A DNA stretch of 64,000 nucleotides, taken from assembly GCF_016862575.1 (NCBI RefSeq), contig NZ_BONF01000046.1:1-64000 (forward strand). Reading direction: 5' to 3'. The DNA comes from Catellatospora bangladeshensis (GTDB taxonomy: Bacteria; Actinomycetota; Actinomycetes; Mycobacteriales; Micromonosporaceae). Each line of letters opens with the position of its first letter. Positions within the stretch are counted from its first letter, which is position 1. Positions 14,792-23,359 of this stretch are shown here, piece by piece. The notes below the pieces were generated by a model that was not told the origin of the DNA, did not search any database, and was given only the letters and a program-made list of their open reading frames with translations. The position numbers and the translations under genes were made by a program.

Positions 14792-16732
14792 TCAGCGGGA
14801 CTTGGCGAGGGTTTCGAAGGCGAGGAGGGACTCGGGGTTGGCGAGGGCGCCCTTGGCGGCGGCTGAGTCGACGGGGGTGCCGGTCAGGATGCGCTTGACC
14901 GGGACTTCCAGCTTCTTGCCGGACAGGGTGCGGGGCACGGCGCCGACCTGGTAGATGACGTCGGGGATATGGCGGGGCGAGAGCGCGGTGCGCAGCTCGC
15001 GGGCGATCTTGGCCTTGAGGGTGTCGTCGAGGTCCAGGCCGGGCTGGAGCACGACGAAGAGCAGCAGCTCACCGGCGCCGCCTTCGTCGTCCTCCAGGTG
15101 TACGACCACGGAGTCGGCGACCTCGGCCATGCCCTCGACGACCGAGTAGAACTCGGCGGTGCCCAGGCGCACCCCGCCCCGGTTGAGGGTGGCGTCGGAG
15201 CGGCCGGTGATGACGCAGGTGCCGCGCTCGCTGATGGTGATCCAGTCGCCGTGCCGCCACACGCCCGGGAACACGTCGAAGTACGCCTCGCGGTAGCGCG
15301 AGCCGTCCGCGTCGCCCCAGAAGCCGACCGGCATGCTCGGCATCGGCGCGCTGATCACCAGCTCGCCTAGCGCGTGCTCGATCGGGTGACCGGTGGGGTC
15401 GTACGCCTCGACCTTCGCGCCCAGGCAGCGGGCCGCGATCTCGCCGGGGTAGACCGGGTTGAGCGGGGTGCCGCCGACGAACCCGGTGCACACGTCGGTG
15501 CCGCCGGACAGGGACAGCAGCAGCAGGTCGGGGTCGACGTTCTCGTACACCCACACGAAGCCCTCGGCGGGCAGCGGCGCCCCGGTGGAGCCCAGCCCGC
15601 GCAGCTTCGACAGGTCCGCGACCTCGCGCGGGACGACGCCCTCCTTGCGGCAGGCCAGCAGGTAAGGCGCGGAGGTGCCGAAGTAGGTCATGCCCGCCAC
15701 CTCGGCCAGCCGCCACAGGGCGCTCAGGTCCGGGGCGGCCGGGTTGCCGTCGAACAGCACGATCGCCGCGCCCACGGCCGGGCCGGAGACCAGGTAGTTC
15801 CACATCATCCAGCCGGTGGTGGAGAACCAGAAGAAGCGGTCGCCGGGCCCCAGGTCGTGGTGCAGGGCGAGCATCTTGAGGTGCTCCAGCAGGATGCCGC
15901 CGTGCCCGTGCACGATCGGCTTCGGCAGGCCGGTGGTGCCGGAGGAGTAGAGCACGTACAGCGGGTGCGCGAACGGGACGGGCGTGAACGCCAGCGGCTC
16001 GTCGGTGTCGGCGGCCAGCTCGCCCAGGCCCACCTGGCCCTGGGTGTACGGGAGCAGCACGGTGTGCGCCAGCGACGGCAGCGCGGCCTGGATCGCGGCG
16101 ACCTCGCCCCTGCGGTCGATCAGCTTCTCGCCGTACACGTAGCCGTCGACGGCGACCAGCACCTTCGGCGAGATCTGCTGCCAGCGGTCGGTGACGCTGC
16201 GGGTGCCGAACTCGGGCGCGCACGAGGAGAAGATCGCGCCCAGGCTGGCCGTGGCCAGCATCAGCACCACGGTCTCCGGGATGTTCGGCAGGTACGCCGC
16301 GACCCGGTCGCCCTCGCCCACGCCGAGCCGGCGCAGCCCGGCCCGCGCCCGGCGGACCTGCTCGCGCAGCTGCGCGGCGGTCAGGATCACCGGCTCGCGG
16401 GTCTGCGAGTAGCCGAGCACCACCGGCTCGTCGTCGCCGACGCCGGGCATGCGCAGCACGTTCTCGGCGTAGTTCAGCGTCGCGCCGGGGAACCACCTCG
16501 CGCCCGGCATGGTGGCGTCGGGCAACACATCCGCCGGCTGGTCATGTGCGACGACCTGGAAGTAGTCCCAGATCGAGGACCAGAACGCGGTCAGGTCGGT
16601 GGTGCTCCACCGCCACAGCTCGTCGTACGAGGCGAAGGCCAGCCCGCGCTCGCGCTCCAGCCAGCCGAGGTAGTCCCCGATCCGGGAGTGCTGCCTGACA
16701 TCTGCCGGTGGGGTCCACAGCGCCTCGGTCAT
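14792..16732 (-). CDS. Acetoacetate-CoA ligase (acetoacetyl-CoA synthetase)
   Basis: The 646-residue enzyme activates acetoacetate to acetoacetyl-CoA with ATP. Length and the tryptophan-rich start (W at TEALWTPPADV, then YLGWLERERG) are typical of this branch of the acyl-adenylating family. The P-loop YSSGTTGLPKP lies near residue 265, followed by the WFSTTGWMMWNYL segment and the conserved GGTDVCTGFVGG and RSDATLNRGGVR motifs. The C-terminal lysine is in SGKKLEVPVK. The ATG at 16732 fits the family start; an open frame continues upstream but is not homologous. The downstream neighbour on its promoter side is a thioesterase, suggesting CoA-ester metabolism, although 149 bp separate them. Confidence 0.9.
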   Translation of the reverse strand: MTEALWTPPADVRQHSRIGDYLGWLERERGLAFASYDELWRWSTTDLTAFWSSIWDYFQVVAHDQPADVLPDATMPGARWFPGATLNYAENVLRMPGVGDDEPVVLGYSQTREPVILTAAQLREQVRRARAGLRRLGVGEGDRVAAYLPNIPETVVLMLATASLGAIFSSCAPEFGTRSVTDRWQQISPKVLVAVDGYVYGEKLIDRRGEVAAIQAALPSLAHTVLLPYTQGQVGLGELAADTDEPLAFTPVPFAHPLYVLYSSGTTGLPKPIVHGHGGILLEHLKMLALHHDLGPGDRFFWFSTTGWMMWNYLVSGPAVGAAIVLFDGNPAAPDLSALWRLAEVAGMTYFGTSAPYLLACRKEGVVPREVADLSKLRGLGSTGAPLPAEGFVWVYENVDPDLLLLSLSGGTDVCTGFVGGTPLNPVYPGEIAARCLGAKVEAYDPTGHPIEHALGELVISAPMPSMPVGFWGDADGSRYREAYFDVFPGVWRHGDWITISERGTCVITGRSDATLNRGGVRLGTAEFYSVVEGMAEVADSVVVHLEDDEGGAGELLLFVVLQPGLDLDDTLKAKIARELRTALSPRHIPDVIYQVGAVPRTLSGKKLEVPVKRILTGTPVDSAAAKGALANPESLLAFETLAKSR

Positions 16733-16881
16733 CCTGATCCTCTCCCGCGAAACCTCGTCGTACCGCAGTTCGCATCCTGCCGCATGGCACGACGGATCAT
16801 TCTCCGACCTGGGACGGGTGCCTCGCGGTGGGTTCGGGCACATCAGCGGCGGCCGGGCGGTGGGCCGGGCCGCCACCGGGA

Positions 16882-17406
16882 TCAGGCGCGGTCGGCGCGG
16901 TGCTGGTCGATGGCGCGGCGGCGGGCCAGCCGGTGCTCGCGGCGGATCTCCGCCTCGTGGAAGCGGCGCACGTCCTCCGGCGTCTCCGGCAGCACCGGCG
17001 GCACCTCGCGCGGGTCGCCCGCGGCGTCCACCCCGACGAACACCAGGTATGCCGTGGCCACGTTGACGGGCTCGCTGCCGGCCTCGTTCCACCGCTCGGC
17101 GAACACCGTCACGCCGATCTCCAGCGAGGTCTTGCCGGTCCAGTTGACCTGCGCCTTCGCGTGCACCAGGTCGCCGACCCGCACCGGCACCATCAGCGTG
17201 ATCTCGTCGATGGCCACCGTGACCGCGTTGAACCCGCAGTGCCGCGCCGCGGCGGCGCCCGCCGCGTCGTCCACGAACTTCATGATCACGCCACCGTGCA
17301 CGGTGCCGTAGAGGTTCACGTCCTGGTTGGTCATGATGCGGCTCAGGGTGACCCGCGAGAACGCGGTCGGCCGGCCGAGCGGCGGAGTGTCGATCACGCC
17401 GTTCAC
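16882..17406 (-). CDS. Acyl-CoA thioesterase, hotdog fold (BACH/YciA type)
   Basis: The 174-residue protein has the hotdog thioesterase pattern: MTNQDVNLYGTVHGGVIMKFVDDAAG near residue 30 (helix that packs in the sheet), AVDE-type VAIDEITLMVPVRVGDL, and a strand NVATAYLVFVGVDAAG. It would hydrolyse medium or long acyl-CoA esters. The start is uncertain. I choose the GTG at 17406; an ATG at 17466 would overlap the divergent gene start, so it is unlikely. The highly charged tail (RRFHEAEIRREHRLARRR) is common in actinobacterial members. Confidence 0.82.
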   Translation of the reverse strand: MNGVIDTPPLGRPTAFSRVTLSRIMTNQDVNLYGTVHGGVIMKFVDDAAGAAAARHCGFNAVTVAIDEITLMVPVRVGDLVHAKAQVNWTGKTSLEIGVTVFAERWNEAGSEPVNVATAYLVFVGVDAAGDPREVPPVLPETPEDVRRFHEAEIRREHRLARRRAIDQHRADRA

Positions 17407-17428
17407 CGTACGCCCATCCGCCGAACGG

Positions 17429-17456
17429 TTGCGCAACGCCTGGAAATCAGTAAGGT
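17429..17456 (+). promoter_or_regulatory. Candidate leaderless promoter of the membrane-protein pair
   Basis: TTGCGC (17429-17434) and TAAGGT (17451-17456) are 16 nt apart, and the ATG at 17465 follows 8 nt after the -10. This places the transcription start at or very near the start codon. Confidence 0.5.
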
Positions 17457-17464
17457 ACCGGCCC

Positions 17465-18022
17465 ATGCGCCATGTATGGAGCCTTCTCGCCGGAATTGTC
17501 ATCGCACCTCTGGCCTGGCTGGTCATCGCATACGGCCAGGCGGTCATCACCGAATCGGAGCAGATCGGCGCCGAACGGCCACTGTGGTTCGGCCTGATCC
17601 TGCTCGCCCTCATCGGCCTGGCCCTCGGCACGGTCGGCAGCCTGCGCGTCTCCCCCGCCGGGCCCCTCGTCGTCGCCGCCGGCTACGTCGGCGCCACCGC
17701 GTTCCTCATCGCCGCCCCGGACGCGGCGCAGCGGCTGCTGCCCGACGTATGGGTGTTCCTGGGCGAGCTGGTCGTCCCGGCCAGCCCGGTCACCAGCGGC
17801 GTGCTCGGCATGCTCGGCACGATGCTGCTGATCGCCGTGCTGAGCCCGCAGCGCTGGCGCAACTGGCCGCGCCGCGACGAGGCGGACGAGCCGGCCTGGT
17901 CGGAACCGCTGTCCACCCGCGGCGACGGCCCGGACACCTTCAACGGATTCGCCGACTTGCGGACCCCCGCAGACATGTCTGGTGTCGATACGCCATCCTG
18001 GAGCGCGCCAACCAAGGTCTAA
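17465..18022 (+). CDS. Four-helix membrane protein, paralogue of the next gene
   Basis: I do not recognise a named family. The 185-residue protein has four predicted membrane helices, roughly residues 4-24, 42-62, 65-85 and 108-126, and a hydrophilic acidic tail of about 55 residues in the cytoplasm. The N-terminus MRHVWSLLAGIVIAPLAWL aligns with that of the following gene (VRHIGSFLLALVFAPAVFL), so the two are tandem paralogues that diverged mostly in the tail. They are 10 bp apart and likely one operon. The function is unknown. Confidence 0.75.
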   Translation: MRHVWSLLAGIVIAPLAWLVIAYGQAVITESEQIGAERPLWFGLILLALIGLALGTVGSLRVSPAGPLVVAAGYVGATAFLIAAPDAAQRLLPDVWVFLGELVVPASPVTSGVLGMLGTMLLIAVLSPQRWRNWPRRDEADEPAWSEPLSTRGDGPDTFNGFADLRTPADMSGVDTPSWSAPTKV

Positions 18023-18032
18023 CCCCGGAGGC

Positions 18033-18989
18033 ATGGTGCGCCACATCGGATCGTTCCTGCTCGCGCTGGTCTTCGCACCAGCGGTGTTCCTGCTGACCGG
18101 CACGGGACTAAGCGCCTTCCAGACCAGCTGGGTCGCGGGCGGCGCTCCCGAGGCGGTGCTCGACACGGCCGTCGCGCTCGGCGCGCTGCTGCTCGCGGGC
18201 GCCCTCTACGCCGTGCTCACCATGGTGCGCCTGTCGCCGGTGGGCCCGTTCCTGGCCGGGCTCGGCCTGCTCGGCATGAGCGTCTGGGCGATCGCCCACC
18301 CGGCGTCCTACGAGGACACGTTCGCGATGCTGAACGTGCACATGGGCGGCGCGGTCGGCCAGACCGGGCTGGGCATCGTGCTCGCGGTGCCGCTGCTGGC
18401 CACGGTCGGCAGCCCGCGCCGCTGGAAGAAGCACGACCGGCTGGCCGACGAGACGGTCGCGCTGGCGGCGTACCCGCTGCAGCAGGCCCGGCCCGGCGCG
18501 CCCGCCGACGCCACCCGCCAGTTCACGGCGCAGCCCGGCGGCACGGCGTACACCGGCCTGCCGGACGTGCCGCCGCCGTCGCTCCACTACCCGCGGATGA
18601 CCCCGCAGAGCGTGCCCACGGTCAACGTGCCGCCCGCCCCGCCGGTGTCCGCCGCCCCGACCGTCCAGACCCCGCCGAGCCCGCCCAGCGCCCCCAAGGC
18701 GCCCAAGGCTCCGAAGGCGCCGGCCGCGCCCGTGGCGGACGCCCCGCCGCTGCCACGCCGCACCCCTGCGGCGGCACCGGCCATCGCCCAGCAGCCCAGC
18801 GCGCCACAGCCGCCGAGTGCGCCGCAGCCGCCCAGCCCGCCGCAGGCGGCCACTCCTCCGGCGCCGCCCGCAGCACCGGCCCCCGCGGCGACGCAGCCGG
18901 TCGCACCGCCGCCGCTGCCCGAGGAGCAGACCGTCATGATCCTCGACCCCGCCGACCAGCAGACCATCAAGATCGACAAGAAGGACTGA
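18033..18989 (+). CDS. Membrane protein with long Pro/Ala-rich cytoplasmic tail
   Basis: The 318-residue protein has four predicted membrane helices in its first 135 residues, then a tail of about 180 residues dominated by proline and alanine with the motif KAPKAPKAP and repeated QPPSAPQPPS. The last residues MILDPADQQTIKIDKKD are polar and could be a binding peptide. It is paralogous to the previous gene over the membrane part. The ATG at 18033 lies only 1 nt after GGAGG, so the true start may be the GTG at 18036. Role unknown; such tails often serve as extended linkers or interaction platforms. Confidence 0.75.
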   Translation: MVRHIGSFLLALVFAPAVFLLTGTGLSAFQTSWVAGGAPEAVLDTAVALGALLLAGALYAVLTMVRLSPVGPFLAGLGLLGMSVWAIAHPASYEDTFAMLNVHMGGAVGQTGLGIVLAVPLLATVGSPRRWKKHDRLADETVALAAYPLQQARPGAPADATRQFTAQPGGTAYTGLPDVPPPSLHYPRMTPQSVPTVNVPPAPPVSAAPTVQTPPSPPSAPKAPKAPKAPAAPVADAPPLPRRTPAAAPAIAQQPSAPQPPSAPQPPSPPQAATPPAPPAAPAPAATQPVAPPPLPEEQTVMILDPADQQTIKIDKKD

Positions 18990-19020
18990 CCGGACCCACC
19001 GGCAGCTCCCACAACGAGTC

Positions 19021-19047
19021 GCGCCCCCACGGATCCCGTGGGGGCGC
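19021..19047. terminator. Intrinsic-type hairpin terminator
   Basis: GCGCCCCCACGG (19021-19032) pairs perfectly with CCGTGGGGGCGC (19036-19047) over a 3-nt loop and is followed by a pyrimidine run TTCCCTTTCC. It lies 32 bp after the membrane-protein stop codon and reads best on the plus strand. Confidence 0.85.
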
Positions 19048-19068
19048 TTCCCTTTCCGCCGCCTCACC

Positions 19069-19118
19069 AGATCTTGGAGAGTTGTTGTCGTTGGAGCGAC
19101 AACAACTCTCCAAGATCT
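19069..19118. repeat. Perfect intergenic palindrome with 22-bp arms (AGATCT ends)
   Basis: The arm 19069-19090, starting AGATCTTGGAGAG, pairs without mismatch with 19097-19118 over the loop TTGGAG. Both ends are the GATC-containing hexamer AGATCT. It is far more AT-rich than the surroundings. It lies in the gap between two converging genes, next to a second palindrome. Confidence 0.85.
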
Positions 19119-19133
19119 ACCCATCCCGTCCAG

Positions 19134-19190
19134 TGATCATGAAGTTAGGGGTGCGACACGCCGTCGAACACGCCCATAAGTTCATGATCA
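19134..19190. repeat. Intergenic palindrome, family B (TGATCATGAA type)
   Basis: The arm 19134-19153 (TGATCATGAAGTTAGGGGTG) pairs with 19171-19190 with three mismatches. The loop and right arm, from GCGACACGCCG to CCATAAGTTCATGATCA, match the right arm of the 147-bp element at 27962-28108. It looks like a shortened version of that element. It ends 36 bp before the hrpA stop. Confidence 0.8.
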
Positions 19191-19225
19191 ACGCAGCGGG
19201 GCCCGGAGGGCCCGGGGGCGGGCGG

Positions 19226-22200
19226 TCAGGTGGGGAGGGTGGCTAGGGCGCGGTAGATGCGTTTGTCGGAGACGGGGTAGGGGGTGCCGAGGGACTGGGC
19301 GAAGTAGCTGACGCGGAGTTCCTCGATCATCCAGCGGACCTCGGCGAGGGTGTCCCAGCCGGGGGCGCCGGGGCGGATCGAGGCCTTGGCGTCGGCGTAC
19401 TCCTGCTGGACGTCCTCGATGAGGAGGAGGCGTTCGCGGTCGCGCTGGGGCTGCTCGGGGAGCTTGGCGAGGCGCTGCTCGACGGCGCGGAGGTAGCGGG
19501 CCAGGTCCGGTAGGCGGCGCAGGCCGGTGGCGGCCACGAAGCCCGGGTACACCAGGCCGGTGAGCTGGGCGCGGATGTCGGCCACCGAGCGCACCAGGAG
19601 CACGTTCGTGATCGACTTGAGCCGCCGGTCGATGTCGTACGCCGACGACAGGATCGGCTCCAGCTGCTGGAGGATCTCGTACATGGTGTCCGGCATGTCC
19701 ATGCGCGCCTTGAGGACCAGGGCCGCGAACGCGTCGGCGTCCCACGCCGGGCCGCCCGCCTCGATGATGACCTTGTCGACCGCGGTGGTCACCACGTCTT
19801 CGAGCAGCTTGTTGACGCTGCCGTGCGGGTTGCGGCTGAGCGCCAGTTTGGCCTGGTTGGTCAGGCGACCCTGGAGTGACTTCAGCGGGGGCGGCGCGCC
19901 GAGCAGCACCAGCCGGCGGGTGCCCCGCCACATGGCGGTCCACTGTTCGCCGGGGCTGTCGAACACGCCGACGCCGACGGTCTCGCCCTCGTCGACCAGC
20001 GCCGGGTAACCCTTGACGGCGTACCCGCCGCGCTGCCGCTCGACGACCTTGGCCAGCGGGCCGATGGTCCACGCCTTGAGGCCGTGCTGCTCCATGTCGT
20101 CGGCGGCGGCCGCGACGGCGGCCTGGGCCTTGTCCCGGAGCTGGCGCTTGAGCGCGGCCAGGTCCTTGCCCTCGGCGAGCCGGGCGCCCTTCTCGTCCTC
20201 GACGCGGAACGTCATGCGCAGGTGGTCGGGCACCTTGTCCGGCTCCCACGCCTCGCGGGCCACGACCACGCCGGTCATCGTGCGCAGCTGCCGCTCCAGC
20301 AGCCCGAGCAGCGGCTCACCGTCGGGCCTGTGCCCGGCGATGGCCTCGCGTACGTAGTCGGGCACCGGCACGAAGTTGCGCCGGATCGACTTGGGCAGCG
20401 AGCGCACCAGCGCCACCGCCAGCTCCTCGCGCAGCCCCGGAATCTGCCAGTCGAACCCGGCCGGGGACACCTGGTTCAGCAGCGGCAGCGGGATGTGCAC
20501 GGTGACGCCGTCGGCGTCGGCTCCAGGTTCGAACTGATAGGTCAACGGGAACTCGAACTCCCCCTGGCGCCACACGTCCGGGTAGTCGGCCTCGTCGACG
20601 CCGCCCGCGGTCTCGTTGACCAGCATCGACTTCTCGAAGTCGAGTAGCTCGGGCGTCTGGTGGCGGGCCTTCTTCCACCAGGTGTCGAAGTGGCGGCCGG
20701 AGACCACGTCGGCCGGGATGCGGGCGTCGTAGAAGTCGAACAGGGTGCCGTCGTCGACGAGGATGTCGCGGCGGCGTACCCGGTGCTCCAGCTCCTCGAC
20801 CTCGGCAAGCAGGTCCCGGTTGGCGTGGAAGAACTTGTGGTGGGTCTCCCAGTCGCCGTCGACCAGCGCGTGCCGGATGAACAGCTCGCGCGACAGCGCC
20901 GGGTCGATCCGGCCGAAGTTGACCTTGCGCTTGGCCACGATCGGGATGCCGTAGAGGGTCACCTTCTCGTACGCCAGCACGGCGGCCTGCTTCTTCTCCC
21001 AGTGCGGCTCGCTGTACTGCCGCTTCACCAGGTGCTCGGCCAGGCTCTCGGCCCACTCGGGCTCGATCTTCGCGGCGATGCGGCCCCACAGCCGGGACGT
21101 CTCGACCAGCTCGGCGACCATCACCCAGCGCGGCGGCTTCTTGAACAGCGCCGAGCCCGGTGAGACGAAGAAGCGGCCGTTGCGGGCGCCGATGAAGTCG
21201 CGCTTCTCCGGGTCGTACAGGCCGATGTGCGACAGCAGGCCGGACAGCAGCGACTGGTGCAGCCGCTGCGGCTCGGCGGGCACCGTGTTGAGCGTGAAGC
21301 CCATGCCCTTGACCACCTGGCGCAGCTGCGACTCCAGGTCCTGCCACTCCCGGATGCGCAGGTAGTGCAGGAAGTCCGTCTTGCAGGTCCGCCGGAACTG
21401 GTTCGAAGACAGCTCTTTCTGCTGCTCCTTGAGCCAGTTCCAGAGATTGAGGTACGCGACGAAGTCGGAGTCCTTGTCCGCGAAGCGGGCGTGCTTCTCG
21501 GCCGCGGCCTGCTGCTTGTCCGCCGGGCGCTCGCGTGGGTCCTGGATGGACAGCGCCGCCGTGATGATCAGCACCTCGCGCAGGCAGCCGTTGCGGTCGG
21601 CCTCCAGCACCATGCGGCCCAGCCGCGGGTCGACCGGCAGCTGCGCCAGCTTGCGGCCCAGCGGGGTGAGCCGGCCGGGCTCGCCGCGCACCGGCGCCTC
21701 CAGCGCGCCCAGCTCGTGCAGCAGGTCGACGCCGTCGGCGATGTTCCGCCGGTCCGGCGGGTCGATGAACGGGAACGCCGCGATGTCGCCCAGCCCCAGC
21801 GAGATCATCTGCAGGATGACCGAGGCGAGGTTGGTACGCAGGATCTCCGGCTCGGTGAACTCCGGCCGGTTGACGAAGTCCGTCTCGTCGTAGAGCCGGA
21901 TCGCGATGCCGTCCGAGGTGCGCCCGCAGCGGCCCTTGCGCTGGTTGGCCGAGGCCTGCGAGACCGCCTCGATGGGCAGCCGCTGCACCTTGAGCCGGTG
22001 GCTGTAGCGGGAGATGCGGGCCGTGCCCGGGTCGACCACGTACTTGATGCCCGGCACGGTCAGCGACGTCTCGGCCACGTTGGTGGCGAGCACGATGCGG
22101 CGGCCGGTGTGCGGCTGGAAGACCTTGTGCTGCTCGGCGGTGGACAGCCGGGCGTACAGCGGCAGGATCTCGGTATGCCGCAGCCGTTGACTCTGAAGTG

Positions 22201-23218
22201 CGTGCTTGCGCAGCGCCTCGGCGGTGTCGCGGATCTCGCGCTCGCCGCTGAGGAAGACCAGCACGTCGCCGGGCGCCTCCAGGGCCAGCTCGTCGACCGC
22301 GTCGGAGATCGCCTGGATCTGGTCGCGCTCGTCGTCGTTGTCGTCCTCGTCGCCCGCGACGACCAGCGGGCGGTAACGGACCTCGACCGGGTACGTGCGC
22401 CCGGACACCTCGACGATCGGGGCCGGGACCGGCTCGCCGCCGCCCGCCGGGACGGTCGCGAAGTGGGCCGCGAAGCGCTCCGGGTCGATCGTCGCCGAAG
22501 TGATGATCACCTTGAGGTCGGGGCGGCGCGGCAGCAGCTGCTTCAGGTAGCCGAGGATGAAGTCGATGTTGAGGCTGCGCTCGTGCGCCTCGTCGATGAT
22601 CAGCGTGTCGTACTGGCTGAGGGTGCGGTCGTGCTGGATCTCGGCGAGCAGGATGCCGTCGGTCATCAGCTTGACCATGGTCTCGTCGCCGACGTGGTCG
22701 GTGAACCGGACCTTCCACCCGACCACCCCGCCGAGCGGCGTCTGCAGCTCCTCGGCGATGCGCTCGGCGACCGTACGGGCGGCCAGCCGGCGCGGCTGGG
22801 TATGGCCGATCAGCCCGCGCTGCCCGCGCCCGAGTTCGAGACAGATCTTCGGGATCTGGGTGGTCTTGCCGGAGCCGGTCTCGCCCGCGATGATCACGAC
22901 CTGGTGGTCGCGGATCGCCGCGGCGATGTCGTCGCGCTTCTGGCTGACCGGCAGCTCGTCGGGGTAGGTGACCTGCGGCACGTTGGCGGCCCGCAGGGCG
23001 ATCCGCTCCTCGGCCTTGGCGACGGCCTCCGTGATCTGCGCCACGGCGGCGTCCAGCGCCTCCCCGGGCTTCATCCGGCGTACGCCGTCGAGGCGCCGGG
23101 AGAGCCGACGCTGATCCTGCGCCAACAGCACGTCGACGCGTTTACGCAGCTCTACGAGCTGGCTGGGGTTGCGGGGCGGCCTGTTGCGGCGCGCCGCCGG
23201 CTCGGACTGCGATGTCAT
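19226..23218 (-). CDS. hrpA: ATP-dependent RNA helicase HrpA (DEAH box)
   Basis: The 1330-residue protein has the length and domain order of HrpA: helicase core, ratchet/OB part, and the long C-terminal DUF3418-type region. Walker A is GETGSGKT (residues 112-119), the DEAH box is at 209-212, and SAT follows near 242. Motif VI reads QRKGRCGR, just after NVAETSLTVPGI. The enzyme unwinds or remodels RNA and rescues stalled ribosomes in E. coli. The ATG at 23218 gives a short basic N-terminus. It stands alone on this strand: the chitinase upstream is separated by a hairpin terminator. Confidence 0.95.
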   Translation of the reverse strand: MTSQSEPAARRNRPPRNPSQLVELRKRVDVLLAQDQRRLSRRLDGVRRMKPGEALDAAVAQITEAVAKAEERIALRAANVPQVTYPDELPVSQKRDDIAAAIRDHQVVIIAGETGSGKTTQIPKICLELGRGQRGLIGHTQPRRLAARTVAERIAEELQTPLGGVVGWKVRFTDHVGDETMVKLMTDGILLAEIQHDRTLSQYDTLIIDEAHERSLNIDFILGYLKQLLPRRPDLKVIITSATIDPERFAAHFATVPAGGGEPVPAPIVEVSGRTYPVEVRYRPLVVAGDEDDNDDERDQIQAISDAVDELALEAPGDVLVFLSGEREIRDTAEALRKHALQSQRLRHTEILPLYARLSTAEQHKVFQPHTGRRIVLATNVAETSLTVPGIKYVVDPGTARISRYSHRLKVQRLPIEAVSQASANQRKGRCGRTSDGIAIRLYDETDFVNRPEFTEPEILRTNLASVILQMISLGLGDIAAFPFIDPPDRRNIADGVDLLHELGALEAPVRGEPGRLTPLGRKLAQLPVDPRLGRMVLEADRNGCLREVLIITAALSIQDPRERPADKQQAAAEKHARFADKDSDFVAYLNLWNWLKEQQKELSSNQFRRTCKTDFLHYLRIREWQDLESQLRQVVKGMGFTLNTVPAEPQRLHQSLLSGLLSHIGLYDPEKRDFIGARNGRFFVSPGSALFKKPPRWVMVAELVETSRLWGRIAAKIEPEWAESLAEHLVKRQYSEPHWEKKQAAVLAYEKVTLYGIPIVAKRKVNFGRIDPALSRELFIRHALVDGDWETHHKFFHANRDLLAEVEELEHRVRRRDILVDDGTLFDFYDARIPADVVSGRHFDTWWKKARHQTPELLDFEKSMLVNETAGGVDEADYPDVWRQGEFEFPLTYQFEPGADADGVTVHIPLPLLNQVSPAGFDWQIPGLREELAVALVRSLPKSIRRNFVPVPDYVREAIAGHRPDGEPLLGLLERQLRTMTGVVVAREAWEPDKVPDHLRMTFRVEDEKGARLAEGKDLAALKRQLRDKAQAAVAAAADDMEQHGLKAWTIGPLAKVVERQRGGYAVKGYPALVDEGETVGVGVFDSPGEQWTAMWRGTRRLVLLGAPPPLKSLQGRLTNQAKLALSRNPHGSVNKLLEDVVTTAVDKVIIEAGGPAWDADAFAALVLKARMDMPDTMYEILQQLEPILSSAYDIDRRLKSITNVLLVRSVADIRAQLTGLVYPGFVAATGLRRLPDLARYLRAVEQRLAKLPEQPQRDRERLLLIEDVQQEYADAKASIRPGAPGWDTLAEVRWMIEELRVSYFAQSLGTPYPVSDKRIYRALATLPT

Positions 23219-23309
23219 GACAGCCGCAAGGATAAGCCGCGCCCCCGGCCGGACGACCAGCGGTTTTCCGCACAGCCCGCGGCACCGCCGCCGACCTCCC
23301 CGAAAACGG

Positions 23310-23354
23310 CGGCGGGGCCGGACGCCCGCCGAAGCGGACGCACCGGCCCCGCCG
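23310..23354 (-). terminator. Hairpin terminator of the chitinase gene
   Basis: CGGCGGGGCCGG (23310-23321) pairs perfectly with CCGGCCCCGCCG (23343-23354) over a 21-nt loop, directly after the chitinase stop at 23360. Confidence 0.65.
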
Positions 23355-23359
23355 TACGT

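Noticed and set aside
19069-19190. Insertion sequence or MITE with target duplication
   Set aside because: No transposase and no clear flanking duplication could be seen; the palindromes are described as repeats only.
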